Shown piece by piece: positions 9,348-17,704 of a stretch of 64,000 nt of DNA. A program made the position numbers and the translations under genes. Source of the stretch: CAVVDT01 sp963747005 (GTDB lineage Bacteria; Pseudomonadota; Alphaproteobacteria; Rhizobiales; Aestuariivirgaceae); NCBI GenBank assembly GCA_963747005.1, contig CAVVDT010000007.1:372001-436000 (forward strand). Direction: 5' to 3'. The notes below the pieces were generated by a model. The model did not search any database. It was not told the DNA's origin and saw nothing but the letters and a program-made list of their open reading frames with translations. How positions within the stretch are numbered: the stretch's first letter is position 1; every line of letters starts with the position of its first letter.

Positions 9348-10553
9348 ATGGGTTTCATCGCCAAATCGCTCAACCGCATTCAGCCCTCCGCCACCATCGC
9401 CATCACCGGCAAGGTGCTGCAGCTCAAATCGGAGGGCCGCGACGTCATCGGACTGTCGGCCGGCGAGCCCGACTTCGACACCCCCGACAATATCAAGGCG
9501 GCGGCCATCGAGGCGATCCGCACGGGCAAGACCAAATATACCGCCGTCGACGGCATCCCCGAGCTCAAGGCCGCCATCAAGTCGAAGTTCAAGCGCGAGA
9601 ACGGCCTCGACTACGAGCCGGCCCAGATCTCGGTGGGCACCGGCGGCAAGCAGGTACTGTTCAACGCCCTGGTCGCTACCCTCGATCCCGGTGACGAAGT
9701 GATCATCCCGGCGCCCTACTGGGTGAGCTATCCCGACATCGTGCGGTTTGCCGGGGGCGTGCCGGTGTTCGTCGACACCCGCATCGAGGACGGCTTCAAG
9801 CTGCAGCCCGAAGCCCTCGATAGGGCGATCACGGCCAAGACCAAGTGGTTCATCTTCAACTCGCCCTCCAACCCGACCGGGGCGGCCTACAGCCATGCGG
9901 ATCTGAAGAAGCTCACCGACGTCCTCATGAAGCACCCGCATGTGTGGGTGCTGACCGATGATATGTACGAGCACCTGGTCTATGATGACTTCCGCTTCGT
10001 GACCCCGGCCGAGGTCGAACCGGCGCTTTACGAGCGCACCCTCACCATGAACGGGGTGTCCAAGGCCTATTGCATGACCGGCTGGCGCATCGGTTACGGG
10101 GCCGGACCCCTGGCCCTCATCAAGGCCATGGCCAAGCTGCAGTCGCAATCCACATCCAATCCCTCCTCGATTTCCCAGTGGGCGGCGGTGGAAGCGCTCA
10201 ACGGACCGCAGGACTTCATCGCCGCCAACAACAAGGTGTTCAAGGAGCGCCGCGACCTGGTGGTGTCGATGCTCAATCAGGCAAGCGGCCTGTCGTGCCC
10301 GACCCCTGAGGGCGCCTTTTACGTCTATCCCTCGTGTGCCGGTGCCATCGGCCGCAAGGATGCTTCCGGCAAGGTCATCACCAACGATGAGGATTTCGTG
10401 GGGGCGCTGCTCGAATCGGAAGGCGTGGCGGCCGTGCACGGGGCAGCGTTCGGATCGTCGCCGTTCTTTCGCATTTCCTATGCAACATCGACCGCGGCCC
10501 TTACCGATGCCTGCGAGCGTATCCAGCGCTTCTGTGCCAGCCTGAGAACGTGA
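9348..10553 (+). CDS. aatA: aspartate aminotransferase, PLP-dependent class I
   Basis: This 401-residue class I/II aminotransferase converts aspartate and 2-oxoglutarate to oxaloacetate and glutamate, possibly with prephenate as an alternative substrate, as known for the alphaproteobacterial 1-beta type. The PLP lysine is K239 in NGVSKAYCMTGWRIGY. Other family landmarks are SAGEPDFDTPDNI, NSPSNPTGAAYS and a C-terminal FFRISYATS with the substrate-carboxylate Arg. The length is standard. It is preceded by a GAAGGGAAGG purine-rich ribosome region and divergent from the monooxygenase gene. Confidence 0.93.
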   Translation: MGFIAKSLNRIQPSATIAITGKVLQLKSEGRDVIGLSAGEPDFDTPDNIKAAAIEAIRTGKTKYTAVDGIPELKAAIKSKFKRENGLDYEPAQISVGTGGKQVLFNALVATLDPGDEVIIPAPYWVSYPDIVRFAGGVPVFVDTRIEDGFKLQPEALDRAITAKTKWFIFNSPSNPTGAAYSHADLKKLTDVLMKHPHVWVLTDDMYEHLVYDDFRFVTPAEVEPALYERTLTMNGVSKAYCMTGWRIGYGAGPLALIKAMAKLQSQSTSNPSSISQWAAVEALNGPQDFIAANNKVFKERRDLVVSMLNQASGLSCPTPEGAFYVYPSCAGAIGRKDASGKVITNDEDFVGALLESEGVAAVHGAAFGSSPFFRISYATSTAALTDACERIQRFCASLRT

Positions 10554-10638
10554 ACCAAAGGCAGAGAATTTGCACGCCGCATTTTGGGTCATATGTTATG
10601 TTCAGATATGGCTGGGGCTAAAACAGGAGCAATAATCA

Positions 10639-11112
10639 ATGACTCTACGCGTCGCCACTTCTCTTCTCAGTCTCGCCCTCGTGGCCGGGCTCGCCGGTCC
10701 TGCCAGCGCTGCCGAAGGCGTCAAGGTCGGCATGCTGTCCTGCAACGTCCAGGGCGGCATGGGCTATATCATCGCGTCATCCAAAACCGTCGACTGTGTG
10801 TTCAGGTCGAGCCTCTACAACCGGCGTGACCACTATGTGGGATCGATCACCAAGCTCGGCGCCGACATCGGCATCACCACCGGCAGCCACATCATGTGGG
10901 CGGTGTTCGCGCCGGGCAAGCTGAAGCGCGGCTCGCTGGCGGGCAGCTATTTCGGTGCGAGCGGCGAGGCGACCGTCGGCGTCGGTGCCGGCGTCAACGT
11001 GCTGATCGGCGGCTTCAAGAGTTCAATCAACCTGCAGCCGGTGAGCCTGCAGGTGCAGACCGGAGTCAATGTGGCAGGCGGTATCGCCAGCCTGTCGCTG
11101 CACAGCCAGTGA
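10639..11112 (+). CDS. DUF992 domain-containing secreted protein
   Basis: This 157-residue protein has a signal peptide (about residues 1-24, ending ASA-AEG) and one DUF992 domain, a family largely confined to alphaproteobacteria with no assigned function. Hallmarks are VGMLSCNVQGG, the paired Cys (SCNV and VDCVF), and the glycine-rich strands near SYFGASGEATVGVGAGVNVL. The ribosome site AGGAG precedes the ATG by 9 bases. It lies 43 bases upstream of a paralogue of the same size, so the two are probably cotranscribed and arose by duplication. Confidence 0.9.
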   Translation: MTLRVATSLLSLALVAGLAGPASAAEGVKVGMLSCNVQGGMGYIIASSKTVDCVFRSSLYNRRDHYVGSITKLGADIGITTGSHIMWAVFAPGKLKRGSLAGSYFGASGEATVGVGAGVNVLIGGFKSSINLQPVSLQVQTGVNVAGGIASLSLHSQ

Positions 11113-11155
11113 TATCGGGGAGGCATCCCGTCAACATTCCAGCAAGGAGATACAT

Positions 11156-11638
11156 ATGAAAAGCGCAAAACACAGCCTGGTCGCCGGCCTGGCGCTGGCT
11201 GCGGCCATCGCCGCCGGGGCGGGTGCCGCACAGGCAGCATCGGGCGTGCAGATCGGCACCCTCAATTGCGACGTTTCGGCAGGCTTCGGCCTTATCCTCG
11301 GGTCGTCGAAGTCCATGAAGTGCACGTTCACCCGGGCCGATGGGGCCATGGAGTACTATCGCGGCAAGATCACCAAGCTCGGTGTGGACATCGGTTATAC
11401 CGGCCACCAGATCATGAGCTGGGTGGTCTTCGCGCCGGGCAGCATTGCGCCCGGTGCCCTGAGCGGCAACTATGGCGGGGCCACGGCTGAAGCCACGGCC
11501 ATCGTCGGTGTCGGTGCCAATGTGCTGGTGGGCGGCTCGCACCGCACCATCGCCTTGCAGCCGTTGTCGGTCACCGGCCAGAGCGGCCTCAACGTGGCGG
11601 CAGGAGTCGCCGAGCTGAAGCTGCGTCCGATGCAATAA
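11156..11638 (+). CDS. DUF992 domain-containing secreted protein, second copy
   Basis: This 160-residue paralogue of the preceding gene shares the layout signal peptide (about residues 1-27), IGTLNCDVSAGFG, MKCTF, YRGKITKLGVDIG and GGATAEATAIVGVGANVLVGG. The start at 11156 follows a strong AAGGAGA site 6 bases upstream; the open frame extends further 5' but without signal-peptide character. The two proteins share the cysteine positions but differ in much surface sequence, so the duplication is not recent. Periplasmic or outer-surface location is inferred from the signal peptide. Confidence 0.9.
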   Translation: MKSAKHSLVAGLALAAAIAAGAGAAQAASGVQIGTLNCDVSAGFGLILGSSKSMKCTFTRADGAMEYYRGKITKLGVDIGYTGHQIMSWVVFAPGSIAPGALSGNYGGATAEATAIVGVGANVLVGGSHRTIALQPLSVTGQSGLNVAAGVAELKLRPMQ

Positions 11639-11679
11639 GGCGTTCGTGCCAGCGCCGAACAGGCCCGCGCCGTCGCCAG

Positions 11680-11722
11680 AGCATGATGCCGAAAAGTGGA
11701 AACCGCTTTTCGGCATCATGCT
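11680..11722. repeat. perfect 17-bp palindromic intergenic hairpin
   Basis: Arms 11680-11696 (agcatgatgccgaaaag) and 11706-11722 are perfect inverted copies around a 9-base loop. The arm resembles intergenic palindromes dispersed in many Rhizobiales-type genomes. It sits between the ends of the convergent DUF992 and RTX genes, where it could also stop transcription from both sides, but there is no T-run. Confidence 0.75.
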
Positions 11723-11737
11723 CAACTTCCTGGAATC

Positions 11738-11785
11738 GATCAGATTTTATGCAATTGGGTGATTCCACCCAATTGCATGCTGATC
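11738..11785. repeat. second palindromic hairpin with outer arms
   Basis: Arms 11749-11761 (atgcaattgggtg) and 11766-11778 are a perfect 13-bp inverted repeat with a 4-base loop. The flanking 6-mers gatcag (11738-11743) and ctgatc (11780-11785) also pair, giving an interrupted longer stem. It follows the previous hairpin by 15 bases, so the two appear to form one composite element between convergent genes. Confidence 0.7.
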
Positions 11786-11819
11786 CAGGATGGCGCGGGC
11801 TTTTTTGTGCACCATCGCC

Positions 11820-14800
11820 TCAGAAGATGAAATCTTGCGCCGAGTAGGCCTCTCCGAAGCCGATATCGACAGCTTTGACGCCGTCGAGCACGATCGAGTC
11901 GGCTCCATCCACGATCACGGCAAAGCCGGTGCCGCTCTGGGCCATCAGATGGTGGTTGATCAGGTCGGCGAAGCCGGTAATGGCGCTTACCCCGGAAAGG
12001 CCGATCTTCTCGACATTGCCGGCCGCAAAGTCGGCTATGGTGTCATTGCCAAACCCGTCGGCGAAGACGAACCTGTCGGGTCCGGCACCGCCAACAAGCA
12101 GGTCGTTGCCGCCGCCGCCGTTGAGCGTGTCGCTGCCGTCGCCGCCGATGAGCTTGTCGTTGCCGAAATTGCCATTCAGGCGGTCATTGCCGTCGCCGCC
12201 CGCAAGGGTGTCGTCGCCGGCCGCACCGGCCAGCCTGTCGCCGCCTGCACCACCCAGAAGCCGGTCGTTGCCCGACCCGCCATCGAGAAGGTCACCGCCG
12301 CCGCCGCCTTTGAGGGTATCCGCGCCGCCGAGGCCGCCCAGCTTGTCGCTGCCGGCGCCGCCGATAATCAGGTTGGCACCGTTGTTGCCGGTCAGGTGAT
12401 CGCTGAAGCTTGAGCCGGCGAGATTCTCGATATGGATAAGGTGATCGTCCGTCGCATGGCCCCCGGATGCTGCTCCGGTTGCGAGATTGACAGTCACAGC
12501 CGCGCCGGAAGCAGAGTAGTCTGCCAGGTCGCGGCCGCCGGCGCCGTTCAACGTGTCGGCCCCAAGGCCACCAACGAGGGTGTCGGGGCCGCCGCCGCCA
12601 AACAGCATGTCGTTACCGCCATTGCCATTCAGGTGATCGCTGCCTATCGATCCGAAGATGGTGTCGTTGCCGCCGCCACCGAAAACGGTGTCGTTGCCGC
12701 CACCGGCAAACAAGTTGTCGCCTGCCGACGTTCCATGGATGAGGTCGTTGGACGGAAACGCGTTGAGAATGGTGGCGACGCCGGTCGAATCGGCAGTGCC
12801 GTTGGCGATTTCGACCGTCGGGGTCACCACCAGCGAAAATGTCTCGCTTGGCTCCACCTTCACGTCGCCCTTGACGGTGACGGCGACGCTGGCGACGGTC
12901 TGGCCGGCATGGAAGGTGACGGTGCCGCTCCGGGCAATGTAATCCTTCCCGGCCTTGGCGGTCCCGTCGGCAGTGTGGTAGCTGAGAGTGATGTCGCTGG
13001 AGGCCGCCTCCGACAGGCGCACCTCGAACACCACCTGCCTGCTGCCGGTCTCGCCTTCCTGGATCACCGGGTCGGAGACGAACAGGCCGCGGTCGAAAGT
13101 GCTGCCGTCATCGTCGAGAACGACGCCGGTGGCCGTCAGCGTCTTCTCGCCACCCGCCAGCACGGCATTGACCGGGTCCGACAGGGATAGCGAGAAGTTG
13201 CGGTCGACGCTGTCGGTGCCGTCCAGGGGCGCGTGGATCAAGATCGTTCCCACGGTCTCGCCGGGCGCGAAAGTCAACGTGCCGTTGCCGCCATAATAGT
13301 CGGAGGAATCAACCGCGCTGCCGTCCGCGACAGTGCGCCAGTCGACCGTGACCTGGCCCGTCGATGGTTGCGACAGGCTCACCGTGAACACCACGTCATC
13401 GCCCTCGACGGCCTGCCCGCCGATGATCGAGACGACCGGCGTGGATGCCGACACCGGATCGTCGTCGAGGATGGTGGCGACGCCGGCCGAATCGGCAACG
13501 CCATTGGCAATGTCAACCGTCGGGGTGACGACGAGGGAGAAGGTCTCGTCACCCTCGACCACGGCATCGCCCTTCACCGTGACGGCAATGCTGGCGACGG
13601 TCTGGCCGGCATGGAAGGTAATGGTGCCGCTGCGGGCAACATAGTCCTGGCCGGCCGTGGCCGTGCCGTCGGCGGTCTGGTAGTGAAGCGTGATGTCGTT
13701 GGCCGAGGGTTCCGACAGGCGCACCTCGAACACCACCTGCCTGCTGCCGGTCTCGCCTTCCTGGATCACCGGGTCGGAGACGAACAGGCCGCGGTCGAAG
13801 GTGCTGCCGTCGTCGTCGAGAACGACACCGGTGGCCGTCAGCGTCTTCTCGCCACCTGCCAGCACGGCATTGACCGGGTCCGACAGGGCCAGCGAGAAGT
13901 TGCGGTCGACGCTGTCGGTGCCGTCCAGGGGTGCGTGGATCAAGATCGTTCCCACGGTCTCGCCGGGCGCGAAAGTCAACGTGCCGCTGCCGCCATAATA
14001 GTCGGAGGAATCAACCGCGCTGCCGTCCGCGACAGTGCGCCAATCGACCGTGACCTCGCCCGTCGATGGCTGCGACAGGCTCACCGTGAACACCACATCA
14101 TCGCCCTCGACGGCCTGCCCGCCGATGATCGAGACGACCGGCGTGGATGCCGTCACCGGATCGTCGTCGAGGATGGTGGCGACGCCGACCGAATCGGCGG
14201 CGCCATTGGCGATGTCGGCCGTCGGGGTGACGACGAGGGAGAAGGTCTCATCGCCCTCGACCACGGCATCGCCCTTCACCGTGACGGCGACGTGGGCGGT
14301 GGTATCGCCGGCCAGGATTGTCACTGTCCCATCCCGGGCAACATAATCCTGACCGGCCTTGGCGGAGCCGTTCACCGTACGGTAGCTGAGGGTGATGTCG
14401 CTCGAGGCAGCCTCCGACAGGCGCAGCTCGAACACCGCCTGCTTGCTGCCGGTCTCGCCTTCCTGGATCACCGGGTCGGAGACGAACAGGCCGCGGTCGA
14501 AAGTGCTGCCGTCATCGTCGAGAACGACGCCGGTGGCCGTCAGCGTCTTCTCGCCACCGGCCAGCACGGCATTGACCGGGTCCGACAGGGCCAGGGAGAA
14601 GTTGCGGTCCACGCTGTCGGTGCCGTCCAGGGGTGCGTGGATCAAGATCGTTCCCAAGGTCTCGCCGGGCGCAAAGGTCAATGTGCCGTTGCCGCCATAA
14701 TAGTCGGAGGTGTCGACCGCGCTGCCGTCTGCGACAGTGCGCCAATCGACCGTGACCTGGCCCGTCGATGGCTGCGACAGGCTCACCGTGAACACCACGT

Positions 14801-14852
14801 CATCGCCCTCGACGGCCTGCCCGCCGATGACGGTGAGCTCTGGTAATGTCAT
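11820..14852 (-). CDS. large Calx-beta / RTX calcium-binding repeat protein
   Basis: This 1010-residue protein has no signal peptide. Residues about 8-710 are three copies of a 234-residue unit, each made of two Calx-beta-like domains (one opening GGQAVEGDDVVFTVSLSQP, one opening FVSDPVIQEGETGS). From about residue 720 there are hemolysin-type nonapeptide repeats (GGGNDTVFG, GGAGGDRLAG and similar) that bind calcium in a beta-roll. The end YSAQDFIF is a typical type I secretion C-terminus. It is expected to be exported by an ABC-type secretion system not present in the window and to act as a surface or biofilm adhesin; that role is inferred. ATG is at 14850-14852 behind a G-rich site. Confidence 0.9.
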   Translation of the reverse strand: MTLPELTVIGGQAVEGDDVVFTVSLSQPSTGQVTVDWRTVADGSAVDTSDYYGGNGTLTFAPGETLGTILIHAPLDGTDSVDRNFSLALSDPVNAVLAGGEKTLTATGVVLDDDGSTFDRGLFVSDPVIQEGETGSKQAVFELRLSEAASSDITLSYRTVNGSAKAGQDYVARDGTVTILAGDTTAHVAVTVKGDAVVEGDETFSLVVTPTADIANGAADSVGVATILDDDPVTASTPVVSIIGGQAVEGDDVVFTVSLSQPSTGEVTVDWRTVADGSAVDSSDYYGGSGTLTFAPGETVGTILIHAPLDGTDSVDRNFSLALSDPVNAVLAGGEKTLTATGVVLDDDGSTFDRGLFVSDPVIQEGETGSRQVVFEVRLSEPSANDITLHYQTADGTATAGQDYVARSGTITFHAGQTVASIAVTVKGDAVVEGDETFSLVVTPTVDIANGVADSAGVATILDDDPVSASTPVVSIIGGQAVEGDDVVFTVSLSQPSTGQVTVDWRTVADGSAVDSSDYYGGNGTLTFAPGETVGTILIHAPLDGTDSVDRNFSLSLSDPVNAVLAGGEKTLTATGVVLDDDGSTFDRGLFVSDPVIQEGETGSRQVVFEVRLSEAASSDITLSYHTADGTAKAGKDYIARSGTVTFHAGQTVASVAVTVKGDVKVEPSETFSLVVTPTVEIANGTADSTGVATILNAFPSNDLIHGTSAGDNLFAGGGNDTVFGGGGNDTIFGSIGSDHLNGNGGNDMLFGGGGPDTLVGGLGADTLNGAGGRDLADYSASGAAVTVNLATGAASGGHATDDHLIHIENLAGSSFSDHLTGNNGANLIIGGAGSDKLGGLGGADTLKGGGGGDLLDGGSGNDRLLGGAGGDRLAGAAGDDTLAGGDGNDRLNGNFGNDKLIGGDGSDTLNGGGGNDLLVGGAGPDRFVFADGFGNDTIADFAAGNVEKIGLSGVSAITGFADLINHHLMAQSGTGFAVIVDGADSIVLDGVKAVDIGFGEAYSAQDFIF
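12730..14835 (-). repeat. three tandem copies of a 702-bp coding repeat
   Basis: The same marker stretch (gccctcgacggcctgcccg) recurs at 13401, 14103 and 14805, exactly 702 bases apart each time. The copies encode the paired Calx-beta units of the RTX protein and are near-identical over long stretches, with scattered substitutions. The copy nearest the RTX region is most diverged at its 3' end. Such arrays expand and contract by recombination and are prone to assembly collapse. Confidence 0.85.
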
Positions 14853-15278
14853 ATCAATCCCCCCAAACGGTGCAATCTTCGGCGCTTCAGATACAGTTCA
14901 ACCAGGGAGCGAATTCGCAAAAATTCACACCAACAGATGATAATCAATGAGAAAGGCTAGTTGAGCTAGTGAATATTGACAACATTTATTTCCGAGCGGC
15001 AATCGGGGGAGTCAAGACCTGGATTGACCGGTGCTCATGCGGGTGATGCGTGCATTTGTCTGGCGGGTCGACGGAAAACCCGTCGCAGTTGGTGTCCTGT
15101 CCGGAAAATCCGGTGAGAGTGCGGCTATGGCAGGCCGGGCGGATCGCCCGGTGGTGCTTTTCCCTTGAACTTCCCCCCGCTTCTCGCGCACCATGAGCCC
15201 GGATGGAACCGCCCCGGTGGTTTCCAGGGCAATGGGCGGTCCTTCGGCAGTTTTCAGGCAGTCTAGGGAGGATCGATC
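14853..15278. other. intergenic region between divergent RTX and EF-G-like genes
   Basis: This 426-base gap carries the promoters of two divergent genes. The half next to the RTX gene is AT-rich (14,900-15,000) and includes a gataatcaatgag stretch loosely like half of a Fur-type box. Near the other gene there is a ccgggc/gcccgg mini-hairpin around 15,137-15,153 and a clear AGGGAGGA ribosome site just before 15279. Long frames across it are not convincing as genes. Confidence 0.5.
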
Positions 15279-17333
15279 ATGGGCGACAATAACGGCAGAG
15301 AACCCTCGGGCCCGCGGTGCATCGCCATCGTGGGGCCCTATCTCAGCGGCAAGACGACACTTCTCGAATCCATATTGTTCCGCACCGGCGCCATCCAGCG
15401 CCAGGGCAAGGTGGCCGACGGCTCCAGCCTCGGCGATGCCTCGCCCGAAGCGCGATCGCACGGCATGAGCGTCGAGCTCAACGCCGCCACCACGACGTTT
15501 CTGGACGAGACCTACACCTTTCTCGATTGCCCCGGCTCGGTCGAGTTCAGCCACGATGCGCGCCTTGCCCTGGCGGGCTGCGACGCGGCCATCGTGGTGT
15601 GCGAGCCCGACGACAAGAAGGTGCCGGCGTTGCAGGTGATCCTCAAGGAACTCGACGAGTTCTCGGTGCCGCGCTTCCTGTTCGTCAACAAGATCGACAA
15701 ATCGGAACAGCGCCTGCGCGACATGCTGAGCTATCTGCAGCCGGCCAGCGCCACGCCGCTGGTTCTGCGCCAGGTACCGCTGTGGAACGAGGGCATCGTC
15801 AACGGCTTCGTCGATCTGGCGCTGGAGCGTGCCTTCGTCTATCGCGAACACGCCGAGAGCAAGGTCATCGACATGCCGGCCGACATGCAGGAGCGGGAAA
15901 AGGAAGCCCGTTTCGAGATGCTGGAAAAGCTCGCCGACTATGATGATGAACTCCTCGAGCAATTGCTGTCCGACATCGAACCGCCGCGCGACAAGGTGTT
16001 CGACGACCTCAGCCGCGAACTGAAAGAGGGGCTGATCACCCCGGTGCTGTTCGGATCGGCCGAGAACGGCAACGGCATCCTCAGATTATTGAAGGCGCTG
16101 CGCCATGAGGCGCCGGACCTTGCCGCCACCGCCAAGCGGCTGGGCCTCGAGGGGGCCAAGGGCGCAACGGGCCAGGTGCTCAAGACCTTCCATACCGCCC
16201 ATGGCGGCAAGCTGTCGCTGACCCGGGTGCTCTCCGGCGAGATCGGCGAGGGCAGCGTGCTCTTTGGCCGCAATGGCCAGGAATCGCGGGCCGCCGGCGT
16301 CTTCACGCTGATGGGCATCGAACCGAAGAAGACCGGCAAGGCCGGGGCCGGGGACACCGTGGCGCTCGGCAGGCTGGAAGAAATCGCCACCGGCGAGACG
16401 GTCTCGACGGAAAAGGGCTCGACAGCCCAGATCGCCGATGTGCCGCCGCCGCAGGGTGTCTACGGGCTTGCCATTTCGGTGGCCGACCGCAAGGACGAGG
16501 TGAAGCTGACCGCCGCCGCGACGCGGCTCATGGAGGAAGACCCCTCGCTGCTGCTCACCCACGAGCATGACACCCACGAGATGGTGCTGTGGGGGCAGGG
16601 CGAAATGCACCTGAGAGTGGCGCTGGAGCGCCTCGCCAACAAATTCGGCGTACATGCCGATACCAGGCCGCGCCACATCGCCTACAAGGAGACCATCCGC
16701 AAGCAGACCCAGGTCAAGGGCCGGCACAAGAAGCAGTCGGGCGGCCATGGCCAGTTCGGCGACGTGGTGATCGAAATCCGCCCGCTGGCGCGCGGGGAGG
16801 GTTTCCAGTTCACCGACACCATCTCCGGCGGCGTGGTGCCCAAGCAGTATATCCCGGCGGTGGAAGCCGGGGTGCGCGAGTTCCTCAACGCGGGGCCCAT
16901 GGGCTTTCCGGTGATCGATGTCGCCGTCAACCTGTCGGACGGCAGCTACCATGCGGTCGATTCATCGGAACTGGCGTTCAAGACGGCAGCCCGCATTGCC
17001 ATGAGCGAGGGCATGCCGCAATGCTCGCCGGTGCTGCTGGAACCCATCGTGGCGGTCGACATCCATGTGCCTTCCGACGCCACGGCGCGCATCAACCAGA
17101 TCGTGTCGGGAAGGCGCGGGCAGCTTCTGGGTTTTGATTCCCGCGACGGCTGGCCCGGCTGGGATACCGTCAAGGCGCATCTGCCGGAATCGGAGATCGG
17201 CAATCTGATCATCGAACTGCGCTCGGCAACGGCGGGGGTCGGCACCTTCAGCTATGCCGCGGACCATCTGCAGGAGTTGACCGGCCGACTCGCCGAGCAA
17301 GTGATGCAGTCGAGAAAGGATGAGGCGGCGTAA
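15279..17333 (+). CDS. elongation factor G-like translational GTPase
   Basis: This 684-residue protein has the full EF-G architecture: G domain, domain II, and domains III-V (KETIRKQTQVKGRHKKQSGG, then a GFDSRDGW region). It is an EF-G paralogue rather than the canonical factor, because its GTPase motifs deviate. The P-loop is GPYLSGKTT (19-27) instead of AHxDxGKTT. G3 is DCPGSVEF (83-90), where Ser87 replaces the catalytic His of DTPGH. The effector RGITI is also lost, while NKID (137-140) is kept. Its cellular role is unknown; slower or different GTP hydrolysis is inferred. It stands alone, separated by 47 bases from the next gene. Confidence 0.88.
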   Translation: MGDNNGREPSGPRCIAIVGPYLSGKTTLLESILFRTGAIQRQGKVADGSSLGDASPEARSHGMSVELNAATTTFLDETYTFLDCPGSVEFSHDARLALAGCDAAIVVCEPDDKKVPALQVILKELDEFSVPRFLFVNKIDKSEQRLRDMLSYLQPASATPLVLRQVPLWNEGIVNGFVDLALERAFVYREHAESKVIDMPADMQEREKEARFEMLEKLADYDDELLEQLLSDIEPPRDKVFDDLSRELKEGLITPVLFGSAENGNGILRLLKALRHEAPDLAATAKRLGLEGAKGATGQVLKTFHTAHGGKLSLTRVLSGEIGEGSVLFGRNGQESRAAGVFTLMGIEPKKTGKAGAGDTVALGRLEEIATGETVSTEKGSTAQIADVPPPQGVYGLAISVADRKDEVKLTAAATRLMEEDPSLLLTHEHDTHEMVLWGQGEMHLRVALERLANKFGVHADTRPRHIAYKETIRKQTQVKGRHKKQSGGHGQFGDVVIEIRPLARGEGFQFTDTISGGVVPKQYIPAVEAGVREFLNAGPMGFPVIDVAVNLSDGSYHAVDSSELAFKTAARIAMSEGMPQCSPVLLEPIVAVDIHVPSDATARINQIVSGRRGQLLGFDSRDGWPGWDTVKAHLPESEIGNLIIELRSATAGVGTFSYAADHLQELTGRLAEQVMQSRKDEAA

Positions 17334-17380
17334 CAGAATTGGAGGCCGCAAGGGAAACCATCGACTGAGCGAGTTTTGAC

Positions 17381-17704
17381 ATGCATCGATCCCAACCCCA
17401 TGAACCGGTGATGCTGGATAACGATCAGATCGTTGCAATTGCGACGGCGGTTGCCAAAAAGCAACTCGGCATGAAGGCCGTATTGCGGGCTCTGAGTGAA
17501 CGCGCAAGCGATTCCGAGGGCCGTGAGGCTTTGCGTGTCACGATCGTTATAGCGCCAGATGTGGCGAAGCGTTTGAAAGGCGAAGCGGTTCTCGATACCC
17601 TGACGGAGATTAGCAACCGGCTTCTCAAGGAAGGGGAAGAGCGCTTCCCGATCATGGAGTATGCGACGGAAGCAGAGCTCAACGATGCCGCTTCCGAATT
17701 CTGA
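17381..17704 (+). CDS. unrecognised small protein paired with a HEPN gene
   Basis: I do not recognise this 107-residue protein. It looks alpha/beta, with a central segment REALRVTIVIAPDVAKRL and an acidic C-terminus (EYATEAELNDAASEF). It lacks the GSxxxG nucleotidyltransferase signature that the usual MNT partners of HEPN proteins carry. Its stop overlaps the start of the HEPN gene by 20 bases, so the two are translationally coupled. A later ATG at 17411 is possible. By position it could be an antitoxin or regulatory partner, but that is inferred from context only. Confidence 0.65.
   Translation: MHRSQPHEPVMLDNDQIVAIATAVAKKQLGMKAVLRALSERASDSEGREALRVTIVIAPDVAKRLKGEAVLDTLTEISNRLLKEGEERFPIMEYATEAELNDAASEF

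Noticed and set aside
9171..10592. 5' extension of the FAD monooxygenase frame across the aminotransferase gene
   Set aside because: The GxGxxG motif must be N-terminal; the extension is antisense to the aminotransferase.
12730..14835. Possible CRISPR or satellite array
   Set aside because: The repeat unit is 702 bp, in frame and protein-coding, with no spacers.
13233..14846. Plus-strand open frame of over 500 codons antisense to the Calx-beta repeats
   Set aside because: It repeats with the same 702-bp period because the DNA does; the minus-strand frame has recognisable Calx-beta and RTX domains.
15012..15962. Minus-strand open frame over the EF-G-like gene's 5' end
   Set aside because: It runs antisense through the G domain and continues into the intergenic region without homology or a ribosome site.
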